From Mercurialis annua (Eukaryota > Streptophyta > Magnoliopsida > Malpighiales > Euphorbiaceae): a DNA stretch of 64,000 nucleotides. The stretch's first letter is position 1, and each line of letters begins with the position of its first letter. The notes under the pieces were generated by a model. It saw nothing but the letters and a program-made list of their open reading frames with translations, made no database searches and was not told where the DNA came from. Location of the stretch: contig NC_065576.1 in the NCBI RefSeq assembly GCF_937616625.2, positions 26,272,628-26,336,627 of the forward strand, in the 5' to 3' direction. Shown here piece by piece: positions 19,831 through 32,800 of the stretch. The position numbers were made by a program, and so were the translations under genes.

Positions 19831-22800
19831 CCAAAGTGTGCGTGAAAAATGACAATAGATTAGTATGTCGCGACTCAAGTCCAATTAACGAGTCATTCCA
19901 ATTACTTAAACATGGCTAGGTTATATTACGTAAAGTGTGCGTGAAAAATGACAATAGATTAGTATGTCGCGACCTAAGTCTATCTAACTCGTCGTTCCGA
20001 TTACCGTAGCATGGTTAGGTTATATTATGCAATGTGTACGTGAAAAGTGATGCTAGATTAGTATGTCGCGTCTCAAGTCTCTTTAACGCGTTGTTTTAAT
20101 GCTTATGTCGTGTCACAAGTCTCTCTAATGGGCCGTTCTGATTACCAAAGAATGGTTAGGTTATATTACGCAGAGTGTGCGTGAAAATTAACAATTGATT
20201 AGTATGTCGTATCTCAAGTCTCTTTAACGCATAGTTCCGATTATCCAAGAATGGTTAGGTTATATTACGCAAAGTGTGCGAGAGAAGTAATGCTAGATTA
20301 GTATGTCGTGTCTCAAGTCTCTTTAACGCGTCGTTCCGATTACCTAAGCATGGTTAGGTTATATTACGCAAGGTGTGCGTGAAAGGTGACGCTAGATTAG
20401 AATGTCCCGTCTCAATGCTCTTTAATGCGTCGTTCCGATTACCTAAGTATGGTTGTTATATTATGCAAAGTTAACGTGAAAAGTGACCCTAGATTAGTAT
20501 GTCGCGTCTCAACTGTCTTTAACGCGTCGTTTTGATTACCATGCTTATGTCGCGTCACAAGTGTCTCTAGCGCGTCGATCCGATTAACTTAAGCATGGTT
20601 AGGTTAAAGTACGTAAAGGGTGCGTGAAAAGTAACAATAGATTAGTATTTCATGTCTCAAGTCTTTTTAACGCGTCGTTACGATTACCTAAGCATGATTA
20701 GGTTATATTAGGCAAAGTGTGCGTGAAAAGTGACTAGATTAGTATGTCGCATCTCAAGTCTATTACCTAAGCATGGTTAGGTTATATTACGCAAAGGGTG
20801 CGTGAAAAGTGACGCTAGAGTAGTATGTCGTGTCTCAAGTCTGTTTAATGCGTCGTTCCGATTACCTAAGCATGGTAAGGTTATTTAGGCAAAACGTGCG
20901 TGAAAAGTGACGCTAGATTAGTATGTCGCGTCTCAAGTCTTTTTAACGCGTCATTCCAATTACCTAAGCATGGTTAGGTTTAATTAAGCAAAGTGTGCGT
21001 GAAAAGGGGACACTAGATTAGTATGTCGCGTCTCAAGTAACTTTAACGCGTCATTCCGATTACCTAAGCATGGTAGGTTATATTACGCAAAGTGTGCGTA
21101 AACAGTGATGCTAGATTAGTATGGCGCGTCTCAAGTCTCTTTAATGCTTTGTTTCATTACCATGCTTATGTCGCGTCACAAGTCTCTCTAATGCGTTGTT
21201 CCGATTACCTAAGCATGCTTAGGTTATATTACGCAAAGTGTGCGTAAAAAATGACAATAGATTAGTATGTCGTGTCTCAAGTCTATTTAACGCGTCGTTC
21301 CGATTACCTAAGCATGGTTAGGTTATATTACACAAAGTGTGCCTGATAAATGACAATAGATTAGTATGTCGTGTCTTAGATCTATCTAACGCGTTGTTCC
21401 GATTACCTGTGCATGGTTAGGTTATATTACGCCAGGTGTGCGTGAAAAGAGACGCTAGATTAATATGTTGCGTCTCAAGGCTCTTTAATGCGTCGTTCCG
21501 ATTACCTAAGCATGGTTAGGTTTTGTGTAAAAAGTGACCTTAGATTAGTATGTCGTGTCACAAGTCTCTTAAACGCATCGTTTCGATTACCATGCTTATC
21601 TCGCGTCACACGTCTCTCTAAGGCGTCGTTCCGATTACATAAGCATGGTTAGGTCAAATTACCCAAACTGTGCGTGAAAAGTGACGCTATATTAGTATGT
21701 CCAGTCTCAATTCTCTTTAGCGCGTCGCTTCGATTATCTAAGAATGGTTAGGTTGTGCTATACGCAAAGTGTGCAAAAGTGACGCTAGATTAGTATGATT
21801 CGTCTCAAGTCTCTTTAAAGTGTCGTTTCGATCACCATGCTTATCTCGCGTCACAACTCTCTTTAACGCGTTGTTCCGATTACATAATCATGGTTAGCTT
21901 ATATTACGCGAGTGTGCGTGAAAAGTGACGTTAGATGAGTATGTCGCGTCTCAAGTCTTTCTAACACGTCGTTTCAATTTCCTAAGCATGGTTAGGATAT
22001 ATTACGCAAAATATGCGTGAAAAGTGTCGCTAGATTAGTATGTCGCGTCTCAACTCTCTTTAACGCATCGTTTCTAAGCATGGTTAGGTTATATTATACA
22101 AAATGTGCGTGAAAAGTGACGCTAGATTAGTATGGCGTGTATCAAGTTTCTTTAACACGTCGTTTCGATTATCATGCTTATGTCGCGTCACAAATCTCTT
22201 TAACGCGTTGTTCCGATTACCAAAGCATGCTTAGGTTATATTACGCAAAGCGTGCGTTAAAAATAACAACTGATTAGTATGTCGCGTCTCAAGTCTATTT
22301 ACGCGTCGTTCCGATTACTTAAGCATGGTTAGGTATTACGCAAAGTGTGCGTGAAAAATGACAATTAATTATTAGTATGTCGCGTCTTAAGTCTATCTAA
22401 CGCGTCGTTCTGATTACCTAAGCATGGTTAGGCTATTTTACGCAAGGTGTGCGTCAAAAGTGACGCAAGATTATTATGTCACGTCTCACAGCTCTTTAAT
22501 GCGTCGTTCCGATTACCTAAGCATGGTTAGGTTATATTATGCAAAGTTTGCGTAAAAAGTGACGCTAGATTAGTATATCGTGTCTCAAGTCTCTTTTACG
22601 CATCATTTCGATTACCATGCTTAGGTCACGTCACACGTCTCTCTAACGCGTCGTTCCGATTACCTATGTAGGGTTAGGTTATATTACGCAAAGTGTGCGT
22701 GAAAAGTGACGTTAGACTATGTCTAGTGTCAAGTCTCTTTAACACGTCGTTTCGATTATCTAAGCATGGTTTGGTTATATTACGCAAAGTGTGCGTAAAA

Positions 22801-23900
22801 AGTGACGCTAGATTAGTATGATACGTCTCAAGTCTCTTTAACGCGTCGTTTCGATTACCATGCTTATGTCGCGTCAGAAGTCCCTCTAACGCGTCGTTCC
22901 GATTACCTAAGCATGTTTAGGTTATATTACGCAAAGTGTGCGTATAAAATGACAATAGATTGTATGTCGCGACTCAAGTCCATTTAACGAGTCGTTCCAA
23001 TTACTTAAGCATAGTTAGGTTATATTACGCAAAGTGTGCGTGAAAAATGACAATAGATTAGTATGTCGCGTCTTAAGTCTATCTAACTCGTCTTTCTGAT
23101 TACATTAGCCTGGCTAGGTTATATTATGCAATGTATACGTGAAAAGTGATGCTAGATTAGTATGTCGCGTCTTAAGTCTCTTTAACGCGTCGTTTTGATT
23201 ACCATGCTTATGTCGCGTCACAAGTCTCTCTAATGGGTAGTTCCGATTACCTAAGAATGGTTAGGTTATATTACGCAGAGTGTGCGTGAAAATTAATAAT
23301 TGATTAGTATGTCGCGTCTCAAGTCTCATTAACGCGTCGCTCTGATTACCAAAGAGTGGTTAGGTTATATTACGCACAGTGTGCGAGAAAAGTAATGCTT
23401 GATTAGTATGTCGAGTCTCCAGTCTGTTTAGCGCGTCGTTCCGATTAGCTAAGCATGGTTAGGTTACATTAAGAAGGTGTGCATGAAAGGTAACGCTAGA
23501 TTAGAATGTCCCGTCTCAAGGCTCTTTAATGCATCGTTCCTATTACCTAAGGGCGGTTCTTATATTATCCAAAGTTTGCGTGAAAAGTGACGCTAGATTA
23601 GTATGTCGCGTCTCAAGTCTCTTTAACGCGTCGTTTCGATTACCATGCTTATGTCCCGTCACAAGTCTCTCTAACGCGTTGTTCCGATTACCTAAGCATG
23701 GTTAGCTTATAATACGCAAAGTGTGCGTGAAAAGTAACAATAGATTAGTATGTCGCGTCTCAAGTCTCTTTATAGCGTCGTTCCGATTACAAGCATGGTT
23801 AGGTTATATATGAAAGTGTGCGTGAAAAGTGACAATAGTATGTCGCATCTCAAGTCTATTTAACGCGTCGTTCCGACTACCTAAGCATGGTTAGGTTATA
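19831..23900 (+). repeat. Segmental tandem duplication, copy 1 (6.0-kb period)
   Basis: This stretch recurs at 25828-29895. CCAAAGTGTG at 19831 matches 25828 (offset 5997), and TACCAT at 23641 matches 29634 (offset 5993), so hardly any length change has occurred over 4 kb. Rare variants are shared, such as GAAAAGGGGACACTAG and CTCCAGTCTGTTTAGCG. It is all satellite, without genes. Confidence 0.9.
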
Positions 23901-25827
23901 TTACGCAAAGTGTGCGTGATAAATGACAATAAATTAGTATGTCGTGTCTTAAGTCTATCTAACGCGTTGTTCCGATTACCTATGCATGGTTAGGTTATAT
24001 TACGCAAGGTGTGCGTGAAAAGAGACGCTAGATTAATATGTCGCGTCTCAAGGCTCTTTAATGCGTCGTTCCGATTACCTAAGCATGGTTAGGTTATATT
24101 ATGCAAAGTTTGCGTAACAAGTGACGCTAGATTAGTATGTCGTGTCACAAGTCTCTTAAACGCATCATTTCGATTACTATGCTTAGCTCGCGTCACACGT
24201 CTCTCTAAGGCGTCGTTCCGATTACCTAAGCATGGTTAGGTTAAATTACCTAAAGTGTGCGTGAAAAGTGACGCTAGATTACTATGTCCAGTCTCAATTC
24301 TCATTAACGCGTCGTTTCAATTATCTAAGCATGGTTAGGTTGTAATACGTAAAGTGTGCGTAAAAAGTGACACTAGATTAGTATGATTCGTCTCAAGTCT
24401 CTTTAATGTGTCGTTTTGATTACCATGCTTATCTCGCGTCACAAGTCTCTTTAACGCGTTGTTCCAATTACATTATCATGGTTAGGTTATATTACGCAAA
24501 GTGTGCGTGAAAAGTGACGTTAGATCAGTATGTCGCGTCTCAAGTCTTTCTAACACGTCGTTTCAATTTCCTAAGCATTATATTACGCAAAATGTGCGTG
24601 AAAGTGACGCTAGATTATTATGTCGCGTCTCAAGTCTCTTTAACGCGTCGTTTCTATTTCCTAAGCATGGTTAGGTTATATTACACAAAATGTGCGTAAA
24701 AAGTGACGCTAGATTAGTATGGCGCGTTTCAAGTTTCTTTAACGTGTCGTTTCGATTACCATGCTTATGTCGCGTCATAAGTCTCTTTAACGCGTTGTTC
24801 CGATTATCAAAGCATGGTTAGTTTATATTACGCAAAGTGTGCGTAAAAAATAACAATTGATTAGTATGTCGCGTCTCAAGTCTATTTACGCGCTGTTCCG
24901 ATTACTTAAGCATGGTTAGGTATTACGAAAAGTGTGTGTGAAAAATGACAATAAATTAGTATGTCGCGTCTTAAGTCTATCTAACGCGTCGTTCTGATTA
25001 GCTAAGCATGGTTAGGTTATTTTACGCAAGGTGTGCGTCAAAAGTGACGCTAGATTAATATGTCACGTCTGACAGCTCTTTAATTTGTCGTTCCGATTAC
25101 CATGGTTAGGTTATATTATGCAAAGTTTGCGTAAAAAGTAACGCTAGATTAGTATGTCGTATCTCAAGTCTCTTTAACGCATCATTTCGATTACCATGCT
25201 TAGGTCACGTCACACGTCTTTCTAACGCGTCGTTCCGATTACCTATGTAAGGTTAGGTTATATCACGCAACGTGTGCGTGGAAAGTAACGTTAGACTATG
25301 TCTAGTGTCAAGTTTCTTTAACGCGTCGTTTCGATTATCTAAGCATGGTTTGGTTATATTACGCAAAATGTGCGTAAAAAGTGACGCTAAATTAGTATAA
25401 TTCGTCTCAAGCCTCTTTAAAGCGTCGTTTCGATTACCATTCTTTTCTCGGGTCACAATTCTCTTTAACGCGTTGTTCCGATTACCTATGCATGGTTAGG
25501 TTATATTACGCTAAGTTTGTGTGAAAAGTGACGTTAAATCAGTATGTCGCGTCTAATGTCTCTCTAATCGTTGTTCCAATTTCCTAAGCATGGTTAGGTT
25601 ATATTACGTAAAGTGTGCGTGAAAAGTGACACTAGAGTAGTATGCCGCGTCTCAAGTCTCTCTAACGCGTCGTTCCGATTTCCTAAGCATGGTAAGGTTA
25701 TATTAGGCAATGTTTGCGTAAAAAGTGACGCTAGATTAATATGGCGCGTCTCAAGTCTTTTAACACGTCGTTTCGATTATAATGCTTATGTCGCATCACA
25801 AATCTCTCTGACGTGTCGTTCCAATTA
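23901..25827 (+). repeat. Satellite segment paralogous to 21.3-22.8 kb (2.57-kb period)
   Basis: From the unit with GATAAATGACAATAAATTAG, variant order follows 21344 onward: GTCGTGTCTTA is at 21368 and 23941 (offset 2573), and GTTAGACTATGTCTAGTGTC is at 22711 and 25290 (offset 2579). It divides the two copies of the 6.0 kb duplication. Satellite only. Confidence 0.85.
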
Positions 25828-28800
25828 CCAAAGTGTGCGTGAAAAATGACAATAGATTAGTATGTCGCGACTCAAGTCCAATTAACGAGTCATTCCAATT
25901 ACTTAAACATGGCTAGGTTATATTACGTAAAGTGTGCGTGAAAAATGACAATAGATTAGTATGTCGCGACCTAAGTCTATCTAACTCGTCGTTCCGATTA
26001 CCGTAGCATGGTTAGGTTATATTATGCAATGTGTACGTGAAAAGTGATGCTAGATTAGTATGTCGCGTCTCAAGTCTCTTTAACGCGTTGTTTTAATGCT
26101 TATGTCGTGTCACAAGTCTCTCTAATGGGCCGTTCCGATTACCAAAGAATGGTTAGGTTATATTACAAAGAATGTGCGTGAAAATTAACAATTGATTAGT
26201 ATGTCGCATCTCAAGTCTCTTTAGCGCATTGTTCCGATTATCCAAGAATGGTTAGGTTATATTACGCAAAGTGTGCGAGAGAAGTAATGCTCGATTAGTA
26301 TGTCGTGTCTCAAGTCTCTTTAACGCGTCGTTCCGATTACCTAGCATGGTTAGGTTATATTACGCAAGGTGTGCGTGAAAGGTAACGCTAGATTAGAATG
26401 TCCCGTCTCAATGCTCTTTAATGCGTCGTTCCGATACCCTAAGTATGGTTGTTATATTATGCAAAGTTAACGTGAAAAGTGACGCTAGATTAGTATGTCG
26501 CGTCTCAACTGTCTTTAACGCGTCGTTTTGATTACCATGCTTATGTCGCGTCACAAGTGTCTCTAACGCGTCGTTCCGATTAACTTAAGCATGGTTAGGT
26601 TATAGTACGTAAAGGGTGCGTGAAAAGTAACAATAGATTAGTATTTCATGTCTCAAGTCTTTTTAACGCATCGTTACAATTACCTAAGCATGATTAGGTT
26701 ATATTAGGCAAAGTGTGCGTGAAAAGTGACTAGATTAGTATGTCGCATCTCAAGTCTATTACCTAAGCATGGTTAGGTTATATTACGCAAAGGGTGCGTG
26801 AAAAGTGACGCTAGAGTAGTATGTCTTGTCTCAAGTCTGTTTAATGCGTCGTCCCGATTACCTAAGCATGGTTAGGTTATTTATGCAAAACGTGCGTGAA
26901 AAGTGACGCTAGATTAGTATGTCGCGTCTCAAGTCTTTTTAACGCGTCATTCCAATTACCTAAGCAAGGTTAGGTTTGATTAAGCAAAGTGTGCGTGAAA
27001 AGGGGACACTAGATTAGTATGTCGCGTCTCAAGTAACTTTAACGCGTCATTCCGACTACCTAAGCATGGTAGGTTATATTACGCAAAGTGTGCGTAAACA
27101 GTGATGCTAGATTAGTATGGCGCGTCTCAAGTCTCTTTAATGCTTTGTTTCATTACCATGCTTATGTCGCGTCACAAGTCTCTCTAATGCGTTGTTCCGA
27201 TTACCTAAGCATGCTTAGGTTATATTACGCAAAGTGTGCGTAAAAAATGACAATAGATTAGTATGCCGTGTCTCAAGTCTATTTAACGTGTCGTTCCGAT
27301 TACCTAAGCATGGTTAGGTTATATTACGCAAAGTGTGCCTGATAAATGACAATAGATTAGTATGTCGTGTCTTAAGTCTATCTAACGCGTTGTTCCGATT
27401 ACCTGTGCATGGTTAGGTTATATTACGCCAGGTGTGCGTGAAAAGAGACGCTAGATTAATATGTTGCGTCTCAAGGCTCTTTAATGCGTCGTTCCGATTA
27501 CCTAAGCATGGTTAGGTTTTGCGTAAAAAGTGACCTTAGATTAGTATGTCGTGTCACAAGTCTCTTAAACGCATCGTTTCGATTACCATGCTTATGTCGC
27601 GTCACACATCTCTCTAAGGCGTCGTTCCGATTACATAAGCATGGTTAGGTCAAATTACCCAAAGTGTGCGTGAAAAGTGACGCTATATTAGTATGTCAAG
27701 TCTCAATTCTCTTTAACGCGTCGTTTCGATTATCTAAGCATGGTTAGGTTGTGCTATACGCAAAGTGTGCAAAAGTGACGCTAGATTAGTATGATTCGTC
27801 TCAAGTCTCTTTAAAGTGTCGTTTCGATCACCATGCTTATCTCGCGTCACAACTCTCTTTAACGCGTTGTTCCGATTACATAATCATGGTTAGCTTATAT
27901 TACGCGAGTGTGCGTCAAAAGTGACGTTAGATGAGTATGTCGCGTCTCAAGTCTTTCTAACACGTCGTTTCAATTTCCTAAGCATGGTTAGGTTATATTA
28001 CGCAAAATGTGCGTGAAAAGTGTCGCTAGATTAGTATGTCGCATCTCAAGTCTCTTTAACGCATCGTTTCTAAGCATGGTTAGGTTATATTATACAAAAT
28101 GTGCGTGAAAAGTGACGCTAGATTAGTATGGCGTGTCTCAAGTTTCTTTAACACGTCGTTTCGATTACCATGCTTATGTCGCGTCACAAATCTCTTTAAC
28201 GCGTTGTTCCGATTACCAAAGCATGGTTAGGTTATATTACGCAAAGTGTGCGTTTAAAATAACAACTGATTAGTATGTCGCGTCTCAAGTCTATTTACGC
28301 GTCGTTCCGATTACTTAAGCATGGTTAGGTATTACGCAAAGTGTGCGTGAAAAATGACAATTAATTAGTATGTCGCGTCTTAAGTCTATCTAACGCGTCG
28401 TTCTGATTACCTAAGCATGGTTAGGTTATTTTACGCAAGGTGTGCGTCAAAAGTGACGCAAGATTATTTTGTCACGTCTCACAGCTCTTTAATGCGTCGT
28501 TCCGATTACCTAAGCATGGTTAGGATATATTATGCAAAGTTTGCATAAAAAGTGACGCTAGATTAGTATATCGTGTCTCAAGTCTCTTTTACGCATCATT
28601 TCGATTACCATGCTTAGGTCACGTCACACGTCTCTCTAACGCGTCGCTCCGATTACCTATGTAGGGTTAGGTTATATTACGCAAAGTGTGCGTGAAAAGT
28701 GACGTTAGACTATGTCTAGTGTCAAGTCTCTTTAACACGTCGTTTCGATTATCTAAGCATGGTTTGGTTATATTACGCAAAGTGTGCGTAAAAAGTGACG

Positions 28801-29895
28801 CTAGATTAGTATGATACGTCTCAAGTCTCTTTAACGCGTCGTTTCGATTACCATGCTTATGTCGCGTCAGAAGTCCCTCTAACGCGTCGTTCCGATTACC
28901 TAAGCATGTTTAGGTTATATTACGCAAAGTGTGCATATAAAATGACAATAGATTGTATGTCGCGACTCAAGTCCATTTGACGAGTCGTTCCAATTACTTA
29001 AGCATAGTTAGGTTATATTACGCAAAGTGTGCGTGAAAAATGACAATAGATTAGTATGTCGCGTCTTAAGTCTATCTAACTCGTCTTTCTGATTACTTTA
29101 GCCTGGCTAGGTTATATTATGCAATGTATACGTGAAAAGTGATGCTAGATTAGTATGTCGCGTCTTAAGTCTCTTTAACGCGTCGTTTTGATTACCATGC
29201 TTATGTCGCGTCACAAGTCTCTCTAATGGGTAGTTCCGATTACCTAAGAATGGTTAGGTTATATTACGCAGAGTGTGCGTGAAAATTAATAATTGATTAG
29301 TATGTCGCGTCTCAAGTCTCATTAACGCGTCGCTCTGATTACCAAAGAGTGGTTAGGTTATATTACGCACAGTGTGCGAGAAAAGTAATGCTTGATTAGT
29401 ATGTCGAGTCTCCAGTCTGTTTAGCGCGTCGTTCCGATTAGCTAAGCATGGTTAGGTTACATTAAGAAGGTGTGCATGAAAGGTAACGCTAGATTAGAAT
29501 GTCCCGTCTCAAGGCTCTTTAATGCATCGTTCCGATTACCTAAGGGCGGTTCTTATATTATCCAAAGTTTGCGTGAAAAGTGACGCTAGATTAGTATGTC
29601 GCGTCTCAAGTCTCTTTAACGCGTCGTTTCGATTACCATTCTTATGTCGCGTCACAAGTCTCTCTAACGCGTTGTTCCGATTACCTAAGCATGGTTAGCT
29701 TATAATACGCAAAGTGTGCGTGAAAAGTAACAATAGATTAGTATGTCGCGTCTCAAGTCTTTTTATAGCGTCGTTCCGATTACAAGCATGGTTAGGTTAT
29801 ATTATGAAAGTGTGCGTGAAAAGTGACAATAGTATGTCGCATCTCAAGTCTACTTAACGCGTCGTTCCGACTACCTAAGCATGGTTAGGTTATAT
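25828..29895 (+). repeat. Segmental tandem duplication, copy 2 (6.0-kb period)
   Basis: Near-identical to 19831-23900. Identity breaks near 29890, where copy 1 reads GTGATAAATGAC and copy 2 reads GTGAAAAGTAACGC. Differences between the copies are scattered single bases, many of them C/T or G/A. Confidence 0.9.
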
Positions 29896-32800
29896 ATCGC
29901 AAAGTGTGCGTGAAAAGTAACGCTAGATTAGTATGTCGCGTCTCAAATCTCATTAACGCGTCATTCTGATTACCTAAGCATGGTTAGGTTATTTACGCAA
30001 AGCCTGCGTGAAAAATGACGCTAGATTAGTATGTCGCGTCTCAGGTTTGTTTAACGCGTCATTTCGATTACCTAAGCATGGTTAGGTTATATTAAGCAAA
30101 GTGTTCGTGAAAGTGATGCTAGATTAGTATGTTCCGTCTCAAGTCTCTTTAACGCGTCGTTCCAATTACCTAAGCATGGTTAGGTTATATTACGCAAAGT
30201 GTGCGTAAAAAGTGACGCTAGATTAGTATGGCCCGTCTCAAGTCTCTTCAACGCGTCATTTCGACTACCAAGCTTAAGTTGCGTCACAAGGCTCTTTAAC
30301 GCGTCGTTCCGATTACCTAAGCATGGTTTGGTTATATTACGCAAAGTGTGCGTAAAAAATGACAATAGATTAGTATGTCGCCTCTCAAGTCTATTTAACG
30401 CGTCGTTCCGATTACCTAAGCATGGTTATGTTATATTACGCAAAGTGGGCGTGAAAAATGACAATAGATATTTATGTCGCGTCTTAAGTCTATCTAACGC
30501 GCCGGTCTGATTACCTAAGCATGGTTAGGTTATATTACGCAAGGTGTGCGTGAAAAGTGACGCTAGATTAATATGTCGCGTCTCAAGGCTCTTTAATGCG
30601 TCGTTCCGATTACCTAAGCATGGTATTATGCATAGTTTGCGTTCAAAGTGACACTAGATTAATATGTCACGTCTCACAGCTCTTTAATGCGTCGTTCCAG
30701 TTACACCTAAGCATGGTTAGGTTATACTAACCCAAGTGTTCGTTAAAAGTGCTGCTAGATTAGTATGTCGCGTCCCAAGTCTCTTTAACGCATCATTTCG
30801 ATTACCTAAAGGCTATATTACGCAAATTGTGCGTGAAACGTGATGCTAGATTAGTACGTCGCGTCTAACGCGTCGTTCCATTACCTAATCATTGTTTGGT
30901 TATATTACAGAAAGTGTGCGTGAAAAGTGACGCTAGATTAGTATGTCGCATCTCAAGTCTCTTCAACGCGTCATTCCAATTACCTAAGCATGGTTATATT
31001 ACGCAACGTGAGCATGAAAAATGATGCTAGATTAGTATGCCGGGTCTCAAGTCTGTTTAACGCGTCATTTTGATAACCATGTTTATGTCGCGTCACAAGT
31101 CTCTCTATTTGCGTTTAAAAGTAACGCTAGATTAGTATATCACGTCACCAGTTTCTCTAATGCGTCGTTCCATTTCCTAAGCATGGTTAGGTTATATTAT
31201 GCAAAGTGTGCGTGAAAAGTGACGCTAGATTATTATGTTGCTACTCAATTCTCTTCAACGCGTCGCTCCTATTACCTAAGCATGGTTAGGTTAGGTTACA
31301 CAAAGTGTGCGTAAGAAGTGACGCTAGATTAGTTTGGCGCGTCTCAAGTCTCTTTTATGCGTCATGCTTATGTCGCGTCACAAGTCTCTCTAACGCGTCG
31401 TTCCGATTAACTAAGCATGGCTACGTTATATTACGCAAAGTGTGCGTAAAAAGTGACGCTAGATTGGTATGTCACGTCTCAAGTCTCTTTAACGCGTCAT
31501 ACCGATTACCTAAGCATGGTTAGGTTATATTACGCAAAGTGTTTGTAAAAAGTGACGCTAGATTAGTATGGCGCGTCTACAGTCTCTATAACGCGTCGTT
31601 TCGATTACCATGCTTATGTCGTGTCACAAGTCACTCTAACTCGTCGTTCCAATTACCTAAACAAGTTTAAGCTATAACTTTTCAACAAAGTGTGCGTGAA
31701 AAGTGACGCAAGATTAGTATATCACATCACAAGTCTCTCTAACGCCTTGTTCCGATTAGTTAAGCATGGTTAGGTTATATTACACAAAGTGTGCGTGAAA
31801 AGTTACAATAGATTAGTATGTCGCGTCACAAGTCTCTTTAACGAGTCGTTCCGATTGCCTAAGCATTGTTAGGTTATAAGCACAGAGTGCGAGAATAATG
31901 ACGCTAGATTAGTATGTAGCGTCTTAAGTCTCTTTAACGCGTCGTTCCGATTACCTAAGAATGGTTATGTTATATTACTTCAAGTGCGCGTTAAAAGTGC
32001 TGCTAGATTAGTATGTCACGTGACAAGTCTCTTTAACGCGTCTTTCTGATTACCTATGCATGGTTTCATTTTATTAAGCAAAGTGTGCGTGAAAACTGGC
32101 GCTAGATTAGCATGTCGCGTCTCAAGTCTCTTTAACGCGTCGTTCCGATTACCTAAGCATGTTTAGGTTATATTATGCAAAGAGTACGAGAATAGTGACG
32201 CTATATTAGTATGCCGCGTCACAAGTCTCTCTAACGCGTCATTCAGATTAGCTACGCATGGATAGGTTATATTACGAAAAGTGTGCGTGAAAAGTAACGC
32301 TAGATTTGTAAATTGCGTCACAACTCTCTCTAACGCGTCATTCTAATTACCTAAGTATGGTTTGGCTCTATTACGCAAAGTGTGGTGGAAAAGTGACGGT
32401 AGATTATTAAGCCGCGTCTTAAGTCTCTTTAACGTGTCGTTCCGATTACCTAAGCATGGTTATGTTACATTGCGCAAAGTGTGCATGACAAGTGACGCTA
32501 GATTAGCATGTCACTTCTCAAGTCTCTTTAACGCGTCTTCCCGATTACATAAGCATGGTTGGGTTATTTTACGCAAAGTATGCATGAAAAGTATTGGTAG
32601 ATTAGTATCTCGCATCTCAAGTCTCTTTAGCACGTCGTTCCGATTACCTCAGAATCGTTATGTTATATTACGCAAAGTGTCCGTGAAAAGTGACGCTAGA
32701 TTAGTATGTCGCGTCTCAAGTCTCTTTAACGCGTCGTTTATGTCGCCTCACAACTTTCTCTAACACGTCGTTCCAATTACCAAAGCATGGTTAGGTTATA

